DNA from: Escallonia rubra
Lineage: Eukaryota > Streptophyta > Magnoliopsida > Escalloniales > Escalloniaceae
Assembly (NCBI GenBank): GCA_033065855.1
Contig: JAVXUO010001968.1
Span: 62,001-126,000, forward strand
Length of the DNA stretch: 64,000 nucleotides
Direction of reading: 5' to 3'
Shown: in pieces, positions 21,768 to 33,600 of the stretch
How positions within the stretch are numbered: the first letter of the stretch is position 1
How the letters are laid out: each line of letters opens with the position of its first letter
Position numbers and translations under genes: made by a program
Notes under the pieces: generated by a model
What the model saw: the letters and a program-made list of their open reading frames with translations, nothing else
The model's database searches: none
What the model was told of the DNA's origin: nothing

Positions 21768-23208
21768 TGTTAGCCCTATGGTTGGATAACCTAGGCTCAC
21801 ATCTTGTTTTGATGATAACTACACATTGATTATGTTCTAATGTCTGCTTTGAGTGTATTCTTAGTAGGTATATACATGCACACTCATGAAGACACATTTG
21901 AGAATTTGGATAGATGGATTAAAGCCAAAAAAGCTTAAAGTTATAGTGGACATGCGATAGAAGCTTCATCAAGTCCAATGTCGAAGAGCAACAAAGAATG
22001 CATCGGCTAAGTTACTATCGATTATAATTTATCTTTACTATTATGTAACTAGTCTTGGTTTGATGCTTGGATTGATGACTCTGACCTAAAAAGACCTTAG
22101 GACACCTTGTGCATTGCATGTGACTTCATAACCTTTCACACAAGTGTGATTCTTGAAAATGAGTGAACTTTGGAGCTCACTCAGTTTTTCTAAAAATCTA
22201 TTTTGGTGTTAATATTTTCATATCTTGATAAAACTTTTCATTAGCTTTCCAACGAAAAAAACGGCACCTCAATCCGATTTTTCTAGAGAAAGTTATGCTC
22301 AAAATAGGAAAGGGGGTTCCGTGAGGCAGCCGATAGGCAGTAGGGTAATACAGTCGACTGTATTTGAATCCAGTCGACTGCATTGGTCAAAATTCAGCTC
22401 CAACGGCTATTTTCGAGGACAAGACTCCAACGGCTATTTTAGAGGGAACCCAGTCGACTGCATTGGGAATACAGTCGACTGCAATGGCAGTTTTGCCCAT
22501 ATTATGCCTATAACGGCTATATTTCATATCTTCTCTATATAAATGTTTTGGGGCTTCATCAAACACCATGGAAACCACATTCTAAGCCTCCATTCATTAG
22601 AGAAACATCAAGGCTCATAGATTAAACTTATCTCTCTTCATCTTCATGATTTTACATCATTAAAGAGAGCATCTTTGTGAGCAATTCTTTTATTGAGAGT
22701 GAGCATCCTTCAAGTCATCAATTCTCTCATCTCTCTATTGCACTAGAGCTTCATTTGTACTCATTTCCTTTCAAGAGGGTTTCTTTGTACACATTTGATC
22801 TTTGTAAAAGGATTGTGATCAAGGCTTGGGTTTGTCAAGTCTTGGGTGAGCTTTGTGGATTCAAGGCTTATGCTTGGTGTGGGGATATCACCAAGTGTTG
22901 TAAGGGTTTTGATCTTGACTCGAAAGAACATTATTACTAGTGGATTCTAGTGCTCTTGCAAGGGACTTCTTTGAAGAGGTGGATGTAGGCTTGAGGGTAG
23001 TTCGCCGAATCATTTAAATCTCCTTGTCAAGTATCTCTAACTCAATCTCTTTACTTATTGCTCTTTAATTGTTTGAGATTGTTTAGTTAGCATCTTCATT
23101 GAAGTATTACTTGGTTTGATTGAGATTTATGATTGTGCTTAGTTTAAATTCTCCATTAATTTTCAAAAACCCTATTCACCCCCCTCTAGGGTTGTTTTAT
23201 TGGTTTCA
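21768..23208 (+). mobile_element. Solo LTR nested in the 3' LTR of the Copia fossil
   Basis: Starts TGTTAGCCCTATGG and ends TTATTGGTTTCA, the same family as the LTR it interrupts (comparison with the intact solo LTR at 47-48 kb shows where the host LTR is split). It contains four CAGTCGACTG palindromes near 22,350-22,480. Flanking 5-mers do not match cleanly. No internal region remains. Confidence 0.7.
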
Positions 23209-23246
23209 GTTGTTTAACATGCATTTAGTTGATGAAGAAATAGGTA

Positions 23247-24364
23247 GGGTCAAATACACGTAGGTACCCTGGAACTACCACAAAGTCTCAATTAAGGGTC
23301 CCAAAGTTTAATTTTACACATAAGGGCCTGTAACTCCAAATTTGCAATAAATAAGGACTTCCGTCCACTTTCTTAACGATTGAGGCTTTTCCGTCAAGGG
23401 CATTTTTGGGTTTCCATATTTGGGTGTTTTTCTCTTCTTCTTCTTTTTCAAAATTTCATCTTTGCCTCCACCACCACCACTACCGCCACCCACCACCGCC
23501 ACATCCTCCACCAGCCCTTCGTCCCACAGATCAGACACCGGCGAGAATTCCCGTCCCACCACCACCCGCGCCGCCGATTTGTGCTCCTTCACCTGCACCA
23601 ACTCCAATTATTTCCATCCCACCACCACCCGCGCCACCGATTTTTGCTGGTGCGGGTGTGTGGTGGGCGATGCGGGAATATGGGACGGTTTGAGTGTGTG
23701 CCAGTGTGTGTGTGGCGTAAATTGATGGTGCCCAGGGAAGAAGGCGGTGGCTGAAGCGGGTGGTGGCGGGGGAAGGGGTGACGATTGGCGGGTTTAAGAG
23801 GGGCCGGTTTGGGGTTTGGGTGTTATGTGTGGGGAGCTTTCGGTGAAGAGAGCGACAACCGGTGAAGGGCGACGGGGCTTGAGGTCGGCGATGGGGAGGC
23901 GCGGCAGTGAGGCTGTAGAGGCAGCGGCGGCGGTGCCAAGGGGTGCGGCGTGGAGAAGAGATATTAGGGCTTTTTTGGATTAGGGTTGAGAGAGGGAGAG
24001 AGGGGCAGTGTGTGGGTCAGGTGGATGGGTCGGGTTACGGGTCTAGGATGGATACTGGCTTTGTTAAAGGAAGAGATGCGCGGGCGGGTCACGCTCGGGT
24101 CGGGCAAAGCGGACGAGTTCCCGTTGGCGGGTTCAGCCCTGTGTTTTCTCTTGAATTTTTTATTTTTTCAGCCCCAAGGAGATTTTCCAAATATGGAATC
24201 CCAAAAATGCCCCTAACGGAAAGGGGTGAACCGTTAGGAATTTAGACGGATGCCCTTACTTGTTGCAAATTTGGAGTTACAGGCCCTTATGTGTAAAAAT
24301 TAAACTTTGAGACCCTTAATTGAGACTTTGTGGTAGTTTCAGGGTACTAACGTGTATTTGACCC
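23247..24364. mobile_element. MULE-type non-autonomous element
   Basis: Inverted termini of about 110 bp start GGGTCAAATACACGT at both ends. The 9-bp duplication AAATAGGTA (23,238-23,246 and 24,365-24,373) is exact, a Mutator-class signature. It sits inside the Copia LTR, whose sequence continues on both sides when compared with the solo LTR at 47-48 kb. The interior (about 23,430-24,180) is GC-richer, with CCACCACC and GGCGGTGG tracts, and may contain captured gene sequence. I recognise no protein there and see no transposase. Confidence 0.9.
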
Positions 24365-24722
24365 AAATAGGTACAATCTTATACTCATGCAAACGAACAA
24401 TTAGACGAGCAAATCAATCAACGACACTGAACGGGACGCATCAAAGATGGAATACCTCGATTGACCTTTACAATGCTTTTATTCCTTTCTTTGTAACCAG
24501 ACATAGAGAGTTGATCGTATCGATGACTGTGACCTAGAATTTGCCCATAGGTTTCCCTTGCATGCATAAACTTTTTCATACTTTGAAAAACTGTATTTTC
24601 TGGAATACAGTCGACTGCAAGTTGGGCAGAGAGTTGTTACAGTCGATTGCATTGGAATACAGTCGACTGCAATTGAAAATTTTGAATTTCCATTGGCTAC
24701 TTCGGGAATGCAGTCGACTGCA

Positions 24723-24724
<2 letters not shown>

Positions 24725-24779
<55 letters not shown>

Positions 24780-24805
24780 GTATGTGTGTGTGTGTGTGTG
24801 TGTGT
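24725..24805. repeat. (TA)n followed by (TG)n microsatellite
   Basis: About 24 TA units (24,725-24,774) are followed by about 12 TG units (24,781-24,805). The tract ends the recognisable LTR-family sequence. Confidence 0.95.
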
Positions 24806-26441
24806 TAGGAGACCAGCTGTCCCCAAAGTTTTCTCTTCTTTTCATCTAAAACACGGCTGAGAGATAGAGAGTGAGAGAGATACATAGGGAAAAAGAGGGA
24901 AGGAGATGAAAATCAATTTTTTTGGCAAGTTGCGAGGAGGCTTTCTGGTAAGTCTTTAAGCCTTTATTTTTTAATTTAATCAAGGGTTTATGGTAGTTGT
25001 GAGGGAGTGACCGTGGGGTTCCCTGCTGTGCAAAAGGTGGTAATACCGTGAAGTGTTGTAGGTGGGTTTGTAACTGTGGGAAGTAGTTTTTCTGTGACGG
25101 GGTATGAGAGTGAATTGAGAGGTTATAGCCATGGAAGCCATGGATGTGTGCTTGTGTGATGGGCTGTAAGTGGAAAAAAGAGAGATTTTTTTTTATTTTT
25201 TACCGTGAGTTTTTTGTGTGTGTTTGGTGTTATACAATGAGTGCTTTTGTTGGTGTATATAAGTCTGTGTATCTAAGGTTCAAGGAAGAGCAGTGTAGTA
25301 AGTGTGTGTATACAGGCGAGTTATGTGTTTCGTGTATGCATTGTGTGTGTGTGTGTGTGTGTGTGTGTATACGTGTAAGCAGCAGAAAAAAGGAGGGGGG
25401 CTGCCAAAACAACTCAATACCTATGTGTGTGAGTGTGTTGTGCAAGGGTGAAGAAGAGTGGCAACCATGGAAAAATGAAGGGGCTAGTGGCTATGGCAGC
25501 CGTGGCTACTGAGATGAAGAGACAAGCTTGGGCAGCCATTGGACTGTCGTGTGAGAAAGATAATAGGGCATGAGAATTTATTGTGTGTGGTTGTATGAAT
25601 ATGTGTGTGTTTGTAGGAGAGAAGGGAGACTGTCGAGGCTGTATATTGAGTGAGTTTGTGTGCTTGTGTTAATGAGTGTGTGAGGCTACCGGGGGGCAGC
25701 GTGTGTATGGGTGTGTGTGTGTGTGTGTGTACGGTTGTCTGTGTATAAAGGAGTGTGTGGGTGTATGTTGTTGTGTGCAATTGTGTGTGTTTACGTGTAT
25801 TTGTGTGAGAGAGTGAGAGAGAGGTTGCCGAGAAGGCAGCTCTGTGTGTGTGTGTGTGTGTGTGTGTGTTCACTGTGTGCGTAAGTGTGTGATGGCTTTG
25901 TTGTAGTGTACTGCTCATGTTCAATGTTATCTGTATTTTTTTATTGTACCTGAAATGTTTTGAAATGACTATTGATTTGAGAGATTGAGTTAATACTCGT
26001 CCTTATGTTTATATCGAAGTGATGTGGTTTCATTTGAAATTCCTTTAAGAAGTTGTTGTGTGACTTAAATGTAAAATCGTTCGAATCGTTTTGTTTTTAA
26101 TCCTTGATCGACCTTACTGGGTTTCTAAAGCTCACTATCGTTTGACTTCCTTCTCGCAGGTGATAACCAGCATTAGGTTGTCTGAGGGACTAGAACCGAG
26201 CAAAGGAAATTGATTTAAGTTAGTGTTTCTCATTAGAACCCCTATGTGGGTGAACTTCTATAGCTCATTATCAGGTTTAAATTTAGTTTACCAATCATGA
26301 TTGTATACTTTGAGTAATACCTCAATTGATGGTTAGTTGTTCTAACAGATTGGTGGTTTTATTTGGTTCAGTTTGAGGTATTATTGTCTTAGTGTAAATA
26401 ATCGAGCGAGTGTCCAACATTCCGGATTTCCGGGATGTTAC
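24806..26441. repeat. TG-rich region ending in Gypsy LTR-like sequence
   Basis: No gene. Several (TG)n runs lie at about 25,340-25,370, 25,710-25,735 and 25,840-25,870, with scattered GTGTGT between. Apparent minus-strand His-Thr frames are low-complexity by-products. From about 25,970 the text (GATTGAGTTAATACTCGTCC, then GATCGACCTTACTGGG, then TTCCGGGATGTTACA at 26,441) parallels 29,640-29,880 and 34,450-34,888. The ending GGGRTGTTACA is typical of Ty3/Gypsy LTR 3' ends in plants. I read these as three related LTR or leader fossils. Confidence 0.45.
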
Positions 26442-26706
26442 AGAAAGTGTATTAGAGACGATAATGTCAAGGGTATATATACATTGGAGCTCTCCAATTT
26501 CTTGTAATATATTTATGTGCATTTATATAGGTTTAGGAAGTGAAACTGAGAAGAAGATTAAATTATAACTATGTAATATGGACGAAAGTTCAAAAATTAA
26601 CCCAAAAAACACATTGTCGAAAGTAAAGTTTCTAATGGAATGAGTTATGATGAAGAAATCTATACTAAAGTTTGCAAAACGAAAGGAGTTAGGAGGTTAA
26701 ATGTTA

Positions 26707-27037
26707 CTCCCTCCATTCCAAAATAATAATCGATTTTCCTTTTTGGGTTGCCCCAAAAAATTGATCATTTTCCATATCAAAAAAGATTTTGTAAGTATTT
26801 TTTCATATTTACCCTTTCCACACTTATTTTATTCTATTTTTCTCTGCTCATTAAATCTTCCATCAACCCAATTTCTCTCTCCTAGCCACTTCCTTTCCTC
26901 TTTCTCTCTCCACATTTAATCTTCTGCCAACCCATTTTCTCTCTCCTGGCCCATTTCCCTCCCATCTCTTTCTAAGGATAGAATGGGAAAAATAGTGCCA
27001 AGTTAAAATTTGAGTTGTTATTTTGGGATGGAGGGAA
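26707..27037. mobile_element. Stowaway-type MITE
   Basis: The left end is CTCCCTCCATTCCAAAATAA. The right end, reverse-complemented, is TTCCCTCCATCCCAAAATAA. It is flanked by TA on both sides, the target of Tc1/Mariner-type Stowaway MITEs, and is 331 bp long, AT-rich and non-coding. A related half element lies near 49,756. Confidence 0.88.
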
Positions 27038-27219
27038 TACATCTTTAAAACCAAAATTAAAATGAACTCAAGAGATCTAACGGAGAGCATATAAAAACTC
27101 AATTGATTAGGCAATAAATCTAGTAGCTGTAATTTTAAAGGATTTTTCTAAAGTTTTTATCGAACTTTTAGAGTTTCTCTCCTTTTTCTGGAAGTATCAC
27201 CCCTAAAGTTCAAAATATC

Positions 27220-27294
27220 ATCACTTAGGACTTTTAGTATCATTGATTATCCATCTTGTTTCTTTCTGTACAATGATGGCCATTTCTTGTAGTG
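27220..27294. mobile_element. CACTA terminal sequence, isolated end
   Basis: TTTCTTGTAGTG at 27,283-27,294 is the reverse complement of CACTACAAGAAA, the terminal motif of plant CACTA (En/Spm) elements, also seen at 32,137, 42,873, 46,218 and 58,845. No partner end or subterminal array is evident here. Confidence 0.45.
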
Positions 27295-28250
27295 ACGACT
27301 ATTGGGGGTCAAAGTACCTCCCGCATTTTATTTCTTTTGGTAATGATCTAGTCTATTATAGATACAAGATTAAAGTACAGAGCAAGTCTTTTTTTATAGC
27401 TCAAGTTCCAAATTCCAACTTCAATTTGTCTAAAACTACGCTTTATCATAATTTACCTTCTTTTCTCTACTTTTCAGTTAAAAAATCTATAGTGTACTCT
27501 AAATGCTCTTTGGTGTACTTTAGTTTACTCTAAAGCACTTTTTACTATTACCGCGCAAGAATTTATTCATCTTAGTAGTACAATAAGGCTGTTAATTTAC
27601 TTGCACATGTAGTTTAGCATATATTTGTCGTAAGACTTTTATTCATAACATAGATTTATATGAAATACCACACCTAATCACCTAAAAAGTCAATACATTT
27701 TTGGGTGGCTTTGTGTCCTTTTGAAATGTATACTACAAAATGAATGTGTGAAGTTAATATGAGATGATAGTAATGAATGATATAATTTCGACACTGTTCA
27801 CAAACCTAAATTGTTCACCCTAAATACATACACATTACATTTATAATATAAATACAAACTCAACAAAAGTTCATCAAGAATAAATCTAACCCAAATCATT
27901 CATCAGATAATAAGACCCGTATCAATAAAATAAACAGGAAAAATAATGCTACCAATGGCATAACGTTTTGAGACTTAAACCCACTATCTTACCCAACACA
28001 AAATAATATCTAAATTCATCATAAAAGTTGAACAAATAGCGCATAGTCACTTGTAGATATTCTGACTCGGTCCTATGTTCGGTAAATATAAATTTGTAGA
28101 AATATGCAAAAGTTGATGTAATAGTCAGTCCACTTTAAAAGATATTAAAGAAGACCACGATAATACTTGTACTTAGGAATAGCTCTATAAGGGTGTAGCG
28201 AGAATTAAGATGTTTATTTTATCGATTTTTATAGGATTTTCTTTAAAGAT
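27295..28250. other. AT-rich intergenic DNA
   Basis: No supported gene, no repeat structure and no terminal inverted repeats noticed. Confidence 0.4.
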
Positions 28251-28254
28251 GAAC

Positions 28255-28960
28255 ATAGACATAGTATCATACTTGTACGATTGGGCTAGATCCAATGCCG
28301 CTTTGATTGAATTCAATTATTTTGTCCCTAAATCAGTGACTAAATGTTGAAATATATCAAGAAATGTTGTAATATCGCCCCACGTTTTAAAAATAAAAGA
28401 CACCCTTAAATTTTGAAAAATTTTCGAACTTAAAAATGGTATTTTTAAGAAAGAAATATTTAGTCATTTAATCCCTTGTGATCATTTTATACAGTGGGGT
28501 TAGATCCACGCCCGTTTTGGTTAAATTCATACATCTTTGTCACTTAAAGATGTATTAGTGAACTTTAGCAGCAAATTATTTAAATTTCACTATAACATTG
28601 TTGTTTAGCCTCATCTTTTTAAAAATAAAGAATACTCTCAATTTTTATAAACCTTTTATTTTTAAAAAAGGCATTCTAATTGAAAAAACTACTTAGCCAT
28701 TTAATCCCTTGAGAATACTTTATACGCTAGGGCCAGATCTTAACTCGTTTCCTAATTTTCTTAAATACTAGAAATGCCTAAAAATAGCAATTTATACTTC
28801 TAGCTCAAATTAAAGTCCCATAAAAAGGCGAGGCAAAGAAAACTATTTTTATTCAAAAATATTTAAAAATTCATATTTTAACTTGCTATGTTGTTTTAAG
28901 CTGTAAAAGTATTTTATAAGAATTTAGTATAAAATTTTGGTATCTTACTGCTCTATAGAG
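28255..28960. repeat. Degenerate tandem repeat, unit about 225 bp
   Basis: Three diverged units recur: GGGCTAGATCCAATGCCG near 28,284; GGGGTTAGATCCACGCCCG near 28,496; and AGGGCCAGATCTTAACTCG near 28,730. Each is followed by an ATTTAGTCATTTAATCCCTT-like stretch. Non-coding; possibly part of the neighbouring Gypsy-like fossil. Confidence 0.5.
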
Positions 28961-29888
28961 TGTGCGGAGTTATTTGTTATGTTTGGCCATAGGTGAGACC
29001 CGTTTCGATTTGGGTTGAGTAGAGATTGTCAGAGTGAGCAATGTTTAAGCAAATTACTATTGGACTCCTAGTGTTAAGATGTTAGATTTATTCTAATAGT
29101 GAAATTGCTTAATTTAGGTTCATTTAAAGATTTTTGAGCAAGGTTGATTGGCAGCACATAGCTTGGATCAAGGTAAGAAATTTCATTCGAACCTTACTTC
29201 TTTGCTCTGAATTCAAATGCTTTATTATAACAGTTTTACGAACTTCATTGACCTTCGATTTTACGAGTGATATAAAAAAAAATTGGAACTGCCCATGAAA
29301 CTCTAACTTGAATTTTAAATGGATCGTTTGAAAATCTTTATTAAATCTCATATGTTTTATTGATTCAATCATCATAAAACGTTATGAATTGGGTTTATTT
29401 CTTCTGAATATTGGCATGATTTAGTAAATCTGAGGATGTATAATGATGGTGTGTATTGTTGGTGTTATAAGGATGGTCTGTTCGGTTTGGGTTGAAATTA
29501 GTACCTAAATGGACTAGTTAGGGTACATATGCATATGTTATGTAAAGTGTATCTGAGCATTGCCAAGGTGGCTTTGCTAATCTGTGCTGCTCATGCTCAA
29601 TGTCTTATGTTTTGTTTTATTGTTTTTAAAATGTTATTGATTTTGAGGGATTGAGTAGATACTCATCCCTATGTCTATATCATTTGACTATATATGAAAG
29701 ATTTTTTAAATCACTCTGTTTTTAATCGTTGATCGACCTAACTGGGCTCTCAAAAACACTATCTCATTTGACTTCCTTTCCGCATGTGATAATCAGCATT
29801 AGATTGCCTGAGTAAGGATTAGAGCAGAACAAGGGAAATTGGTTTAAGTCAATATTGAACATTAGAACCCCTGCGTTGGCAACGTCTG
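28961..29888 (+). mobile_element. Gypsy LTR-like fragment
   Basis: Shares a syntax with 33,900-34,690: AGCTTGGATCAAGGTAAG against CACTTGGATCGAGGTAAG; TATAAGGATGGTCTG in both; CATATGCATATGT in both; and a shared GAACCCCTGCG ending. No coding. It runs straight into the telo-box array. Confidence 0.45.
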
Positions 29889-29889
29889 T

Positions 29890-30785
29890 TTAATTTAGGG
29901 TTCGATTCGATTAGGGCATTCAATTTAGGGTTTAATTATTGTTCAATTACTTCAATTTAGGGTTCAATTGTGGGGTTCCATTAGTTCAATTTAGGGTTCG
30001 GTTGAATTGGGGCATTCAATTTAGGGTTCGGTTGAACTGGGGCATTCAATTTAGGGTTCAATTAGTTCAATTTAGGGTTCGGTTGGATTAGGGCATTCAA
30101 TTTAGGGTTCAATTAGTTTAATTTAGGGTTCGATTCAATTAAGGCATTCAATTTAGGGTTTAATTAGGGTTCAATTACTTCAATTTAGGGTTCAATTAGG
30201 GGGTTCTATTAGTTCAATTTAGGGTTCGGTTGAATTTGAGCATTCAATTTAGGGTTCAATTAGATGTTCTATTAGTTCAATTTAGGGTTCGGTTGAATTG
30301 GATCATTGAATTTATGGTTCAATTAGGGGGTTGAATTAGTTCAATTTAGGGTTCGATTGGATTAGGGCATTCAATTTAGGGTTCAATTATGGGTTCAATT
30401 AGTTTAATTTAGGGTTCAATTCGATTAGGGCATTCAATTTAGGGTTTAATTAGGGTTCAATTACTTCAATTTAAGGGTCGGTTGAATTGGGGCATTCAAT
30501 TTAGGGTTCAATTAGGGGGTTCAATAAGTTCAATTTATGGTTCAGTTGGGTTAGGGCATTCAATTTAGGGTTCAATAAGTTTAATTTAGGGTTCGATTCG
30601 ATTAAGGCATTCAATTTTTGGTTTAATTAGGGTTCAATTACTTCAATTTAGGGTTCAATTAGGGGGTTCAATTAGTTCAATTTAGGGTTTGGTTGAATTT
30701 GAGCATTCAGTTTAGGGTTCAATTAGGGAGTTCAATTAGTTCAATTTAGGGTTCGATTGGATTAGAGCATTCAATTTAGGGTTAA
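29890..30785 (+). repeat. Telo-box-like array (26 TTTAGGG motifs)
   Basis: About 26 copies of TTTAGGG, nearly all within CAATTTAGGGTTC, in about 0.9 kb. They are spaced 25-45 bp apart by variants of GGCATTCAATT, CAATTAGGGGGTTC and GGTTGAATTGG. Higher-order blocks recur irregularly (ACTTCAATTTA near 29,949, 30,177, 30,463 and 30,639). It is not a true telomere, since the motifs are not contiguous. TTTAGGGTT is the reverse complement of the plant telo-box AACCCTAAA. Confidence 0.88.
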
Positions 30786-30899
30786 AAATACATACTATTT
30801 CAGAAAATTGTAAACTTTTACTAAAAATTCTAACGTAATCCAAGGTATCTTACTGTAGAATTTCACAAGTTAATGACCAAAGTATGCTACCCAAATGCT

Positions 30900-31300
30900 T
30901 TCGCCTTTCACTACGCTAATTTGTATACACACGTATGCGCACAGTTATTTACTACCACCCTCTAATTACTTCAGCAGTCCCTTTCCTCTTGCACATAAGC
31001 AACCACATTCAATCCCACTTACACATTCAATACAACACAAACACTTCACACCAATGTACCATTCATTGTACACACACTACCGAACACATAACTCACACAC
31101 ACATAGCTGCCTCTACGGCTCCTTACACTCACACAAATACACGCGACGCACCTACACCGCATACACTCACGCATGCACACAGCACAACAATCATGCACTC
31201 ACGTAGCGCACACATTAACCGGAAGACACAGCTCACTCTAACGCACCCACATAGAGCACACACTAAAGCACACACCTACATTTTCTCTCAGCAGATTGCA
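30900..31300. repeat. CA-rich low-complexity stretch
   Basis: CACACA and ACTCACA words dominate. Open frames here are low-complexity. It mirrors, in opposite orientation, the TG-rich stretches at 25 and 33 kb, so it may be another part of the same repeat family. Confidence 0.5.
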
Positions 31301-31939
31301 TTTGGAACACACTGCCTCACGGCGGTGGGGGTTTTAAATGACATGTTTCAACTAAAATTTTATCGCCTTAACCTAATTATATTAACCTAATTTCAACCCA
31401 CCATTCAACTAAATCACATATCCGATATCGGAATTCAATTGGGTCCCATCCTCCGTCAACAATCTCAATTCTCCATACTTTCTAGTGATAGTAATATACA
31501 AATATGGGCATCAATTCCATCAGGAATTAAACAAACTAATTCCATCAGTTACAAAATCAATTCCATCAGCAATTAAAAATAATTGAAATTATAAGAAACA
31601 TATCATAATTCCAGAAATAAATTAGGGCAAGTTTCAATTAGGGCAAATGGACATAAATTAGAACTGAAGAAAATTAGGGCAAATGGCGCTTAAACATGCA
31701 TTAAAGCAAATTAGGGCAAATGGACATACAGAGAGGTGGTGCGGCGGCGGCGGTAATGGTGGCGCGACGTTGGTGGCATGCGGATATGGAGGGGCACGAC
31801 GTCGGGGGGGGATGTCGTCGGAGGTGGGTCGCCGGAGGGGGAGAACTCCGGTAAAAATATCGCCGGTGAATGGGTGAGAGTGAGAGACAGAGAGAAACAG
31901 GGAGAGTGAAAAAAAGACGAAGCTGTTTTATGTAAGGAC

Positions 31940-32137
31940 TTTTAGCGACGGAATGACACCGTTGCTAAAAGCCCGTCGACAAAAGATATATTTAACGATG
32001 GTACTTTTCCGTCGCTTATAATGTTTTTAACGATGGACATTTTACCAACGGGTTTATCCGTCGCTGAAAGACGCTTTAGCGACGAAATTCCTTCCATCGC
32101 TAAACATTCGTCGCAAAATCCTTGTTTTCTTGTAGTG
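31940..32137. mobile_element. CACTA element end with subterminal repeats
   Basis: Ends TTTTCTTGTAGTG at 32,137 (reverse complement CACTACAAGAAAA). Inward lie several TTTAGCGACGG and TCGCTAAA words in both orientations, the kind of subterminal array that binds the TnpA protein in the En/Spm model. The same subterminal words occur at 58,860-59,240, so it belongs to that subfamily. The other end is not seen. A poly-C run follows at 32,177. Confidence 0.7.
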
Positions 32138-32228
32138 GTGGCAACCCAACCAAAGCAGATGCTCACACGCCTACCCTACCCCCCCCCCCCCCCTCATAAG
32201 TGACATGGTAAATTACACTCACACCCCA

Positions 32229-32770
32229 CTTAGCTTATCCACATATGAGAAATTATTAACAACCCTAATGAATTTTTAGTGTCTAATTTTATTTTATGTG
32301 CAAAATGATTTAGTTGCCATTACTAGATGATTAAATTTACGCTTCATACAATTGTAAGCAAATCTTTAAAATACGTAACTCTTGACCAAAAAGAGCATAA
32401 GAGGTAAGATGAGTATTATATTATTGACAAATAAAGTACAATGAAATATATATAAGTATGAAGACAGACATTAATTAAAAAATTAAAATTTTCAGTACCA
32501 AAAATTAACAAATCAAGCAAATCTCAAGCTTATCCACATATGAGAAATTATTAACACCCCTAATGGATTTTTAGTGTCTAATGTTTATTTTATGTGCAAA
32601 ATGATTTAGTTGCCTTTACTAGATGATTAAATTTGCGCTTCATACAATTGTAACTATACCTTTAAAATACGTAACTCTTGACCAAAAAGAGCATCAAAGG
32701 TAAGATGAGTATTATATTATTGACAAATAAAGTACAACAAAATATATATAAGTATGAAGACAGACATTTG
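32229..32770. repeat. Tandem duplication, unit about 301 bp
   Basis: CTTATCCACATATGAGAAAT starts both copies (about 32,229 and 32,530), and both run through CTCTTGACCAAAAAGAGCAT to AAGTATGAAGACAGACA. The copies are very similar, so the duplication is fairly recent. Non-coding. Confidence 0.88.
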
Positions 32771-33600
32771 AAAAATTAAATTTTTCTGTACCAAAAATTA
32801 ACAAATCAAGTAAATCCCACACTGCTTTATGTATATGTACATAAGATCTCACCAGTTTTTGCCTTTTTGGTTCTCGATACAACACTTATATATATATATA
32901 TATATTTCAAAAGTTGAGGGGGTACATTAGCCCCTCCTCGTTATAGTGTAGTTCCGCCACTGTGAATGTGTGACCCTGTGTGTGTGGAGTGAGAATGGTG
33001 GAAGTGCTGTGTGGGTTTTGTGTATTTGAGTGTGTGTGTGTATAATTTTGTGTGTGGGTGTGTGTGTGTTGTAAATATGTATAAGTGTGTGTAAGAAAAA
33101 GGGGGAGGAACCGTCGTGAGCTGAGTGTGGAGTGATTGATCTGGGCTGTGACAGAGAACAAGAAGAGAACTGGGTTTTGGGTACGCAATTAGTGGGTATC
33201 GGGTTAGCGTTAAGTATGATGCATGCAAGGGGTAGCGTACATTGATCTTTAATGCGAAAATTTTTAAAGTACAGTACTTTAGGCTAATTCAGAATTTTTG
33301 GCAAAAATTTATAATCTTCTGAGAATGTATGTATTTTTAATATTTTCTGCAAAATCAGATTTGTAAAATGCTTTTGGAGCCTTTCAACTCGTGAATTTTT
33401 TTTGTAAAAATTAGAGTAATGTTTTTACAATATAAGAAAGACGCAGCAAAAATTGGATAATTTTTGGAGTTGATTTGTTATCATTTTCTGTATTGTATTG
33501 AATTTAGAAAAATGAAAAATAAAGAAATAGCTTAAGCGCTTTTATACATATACTAAGGCTTTTATAAAAATAACGGGCTTTTATTTTCAGCTAGAAGTAA
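32771..33600. repeat. Simple repeats, (TA)n and TG-rich
   Basis: A (TA)n run lies at about 32,886-32,907, then TG-rich DNA at about 32,960-33,090. The remainder is AT-rich. No gene supported. Confidence 0.5.

Larger units (their letters stand above)
19080..24725 (+). mobile_element. Sirevirus-like Copia fossil with nested insertions
   Basis: Plus strand. Parts in order: 3' piece of the 5' LTR (to 19,238); primer-binding site TGGTATCAAAG, complementary to initiator tRNA-Met, at 19,241; gag start (19,298 on; FNGTNYSVWKVKMKIYL) and a CCHC zinc knuckle near 19,880; a stretch lacking most of pol; a possible remnant of the extra 3' ORF some Sireviruses carry (20,624-21,001, acidic, weak call). Then come AGGGGGAG-type polypurine tracts (about 21,445 and 21,683) and a 3' LTR starting TGTTAATCC at 21,698. 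That LTR is split by a nested solo LTR and by a MULE. The polypurine style points to the Sirevirus lineage. Broken, with large losses. Confidence 0.75.

Noticed and set aside
22198-22542. Frames across the CAGTCGACTG tract
   Set aside because: They lie in an LTR, and the palindromic repeat produces readable frames on both strands.
25484-25924. His-Thr-rich open frames in TG/CA tracts (also 30,895-31,390 and 32,907-33,228)
   Set aside because: Low-complexity by-products of dinucleotide repeats.
29890-30785. A true telomere or chromosome end
   Set aside because: TTTAGGG motifs are separated by 25-45 bp of other sequence, and single-copy sequence lies on both sides.
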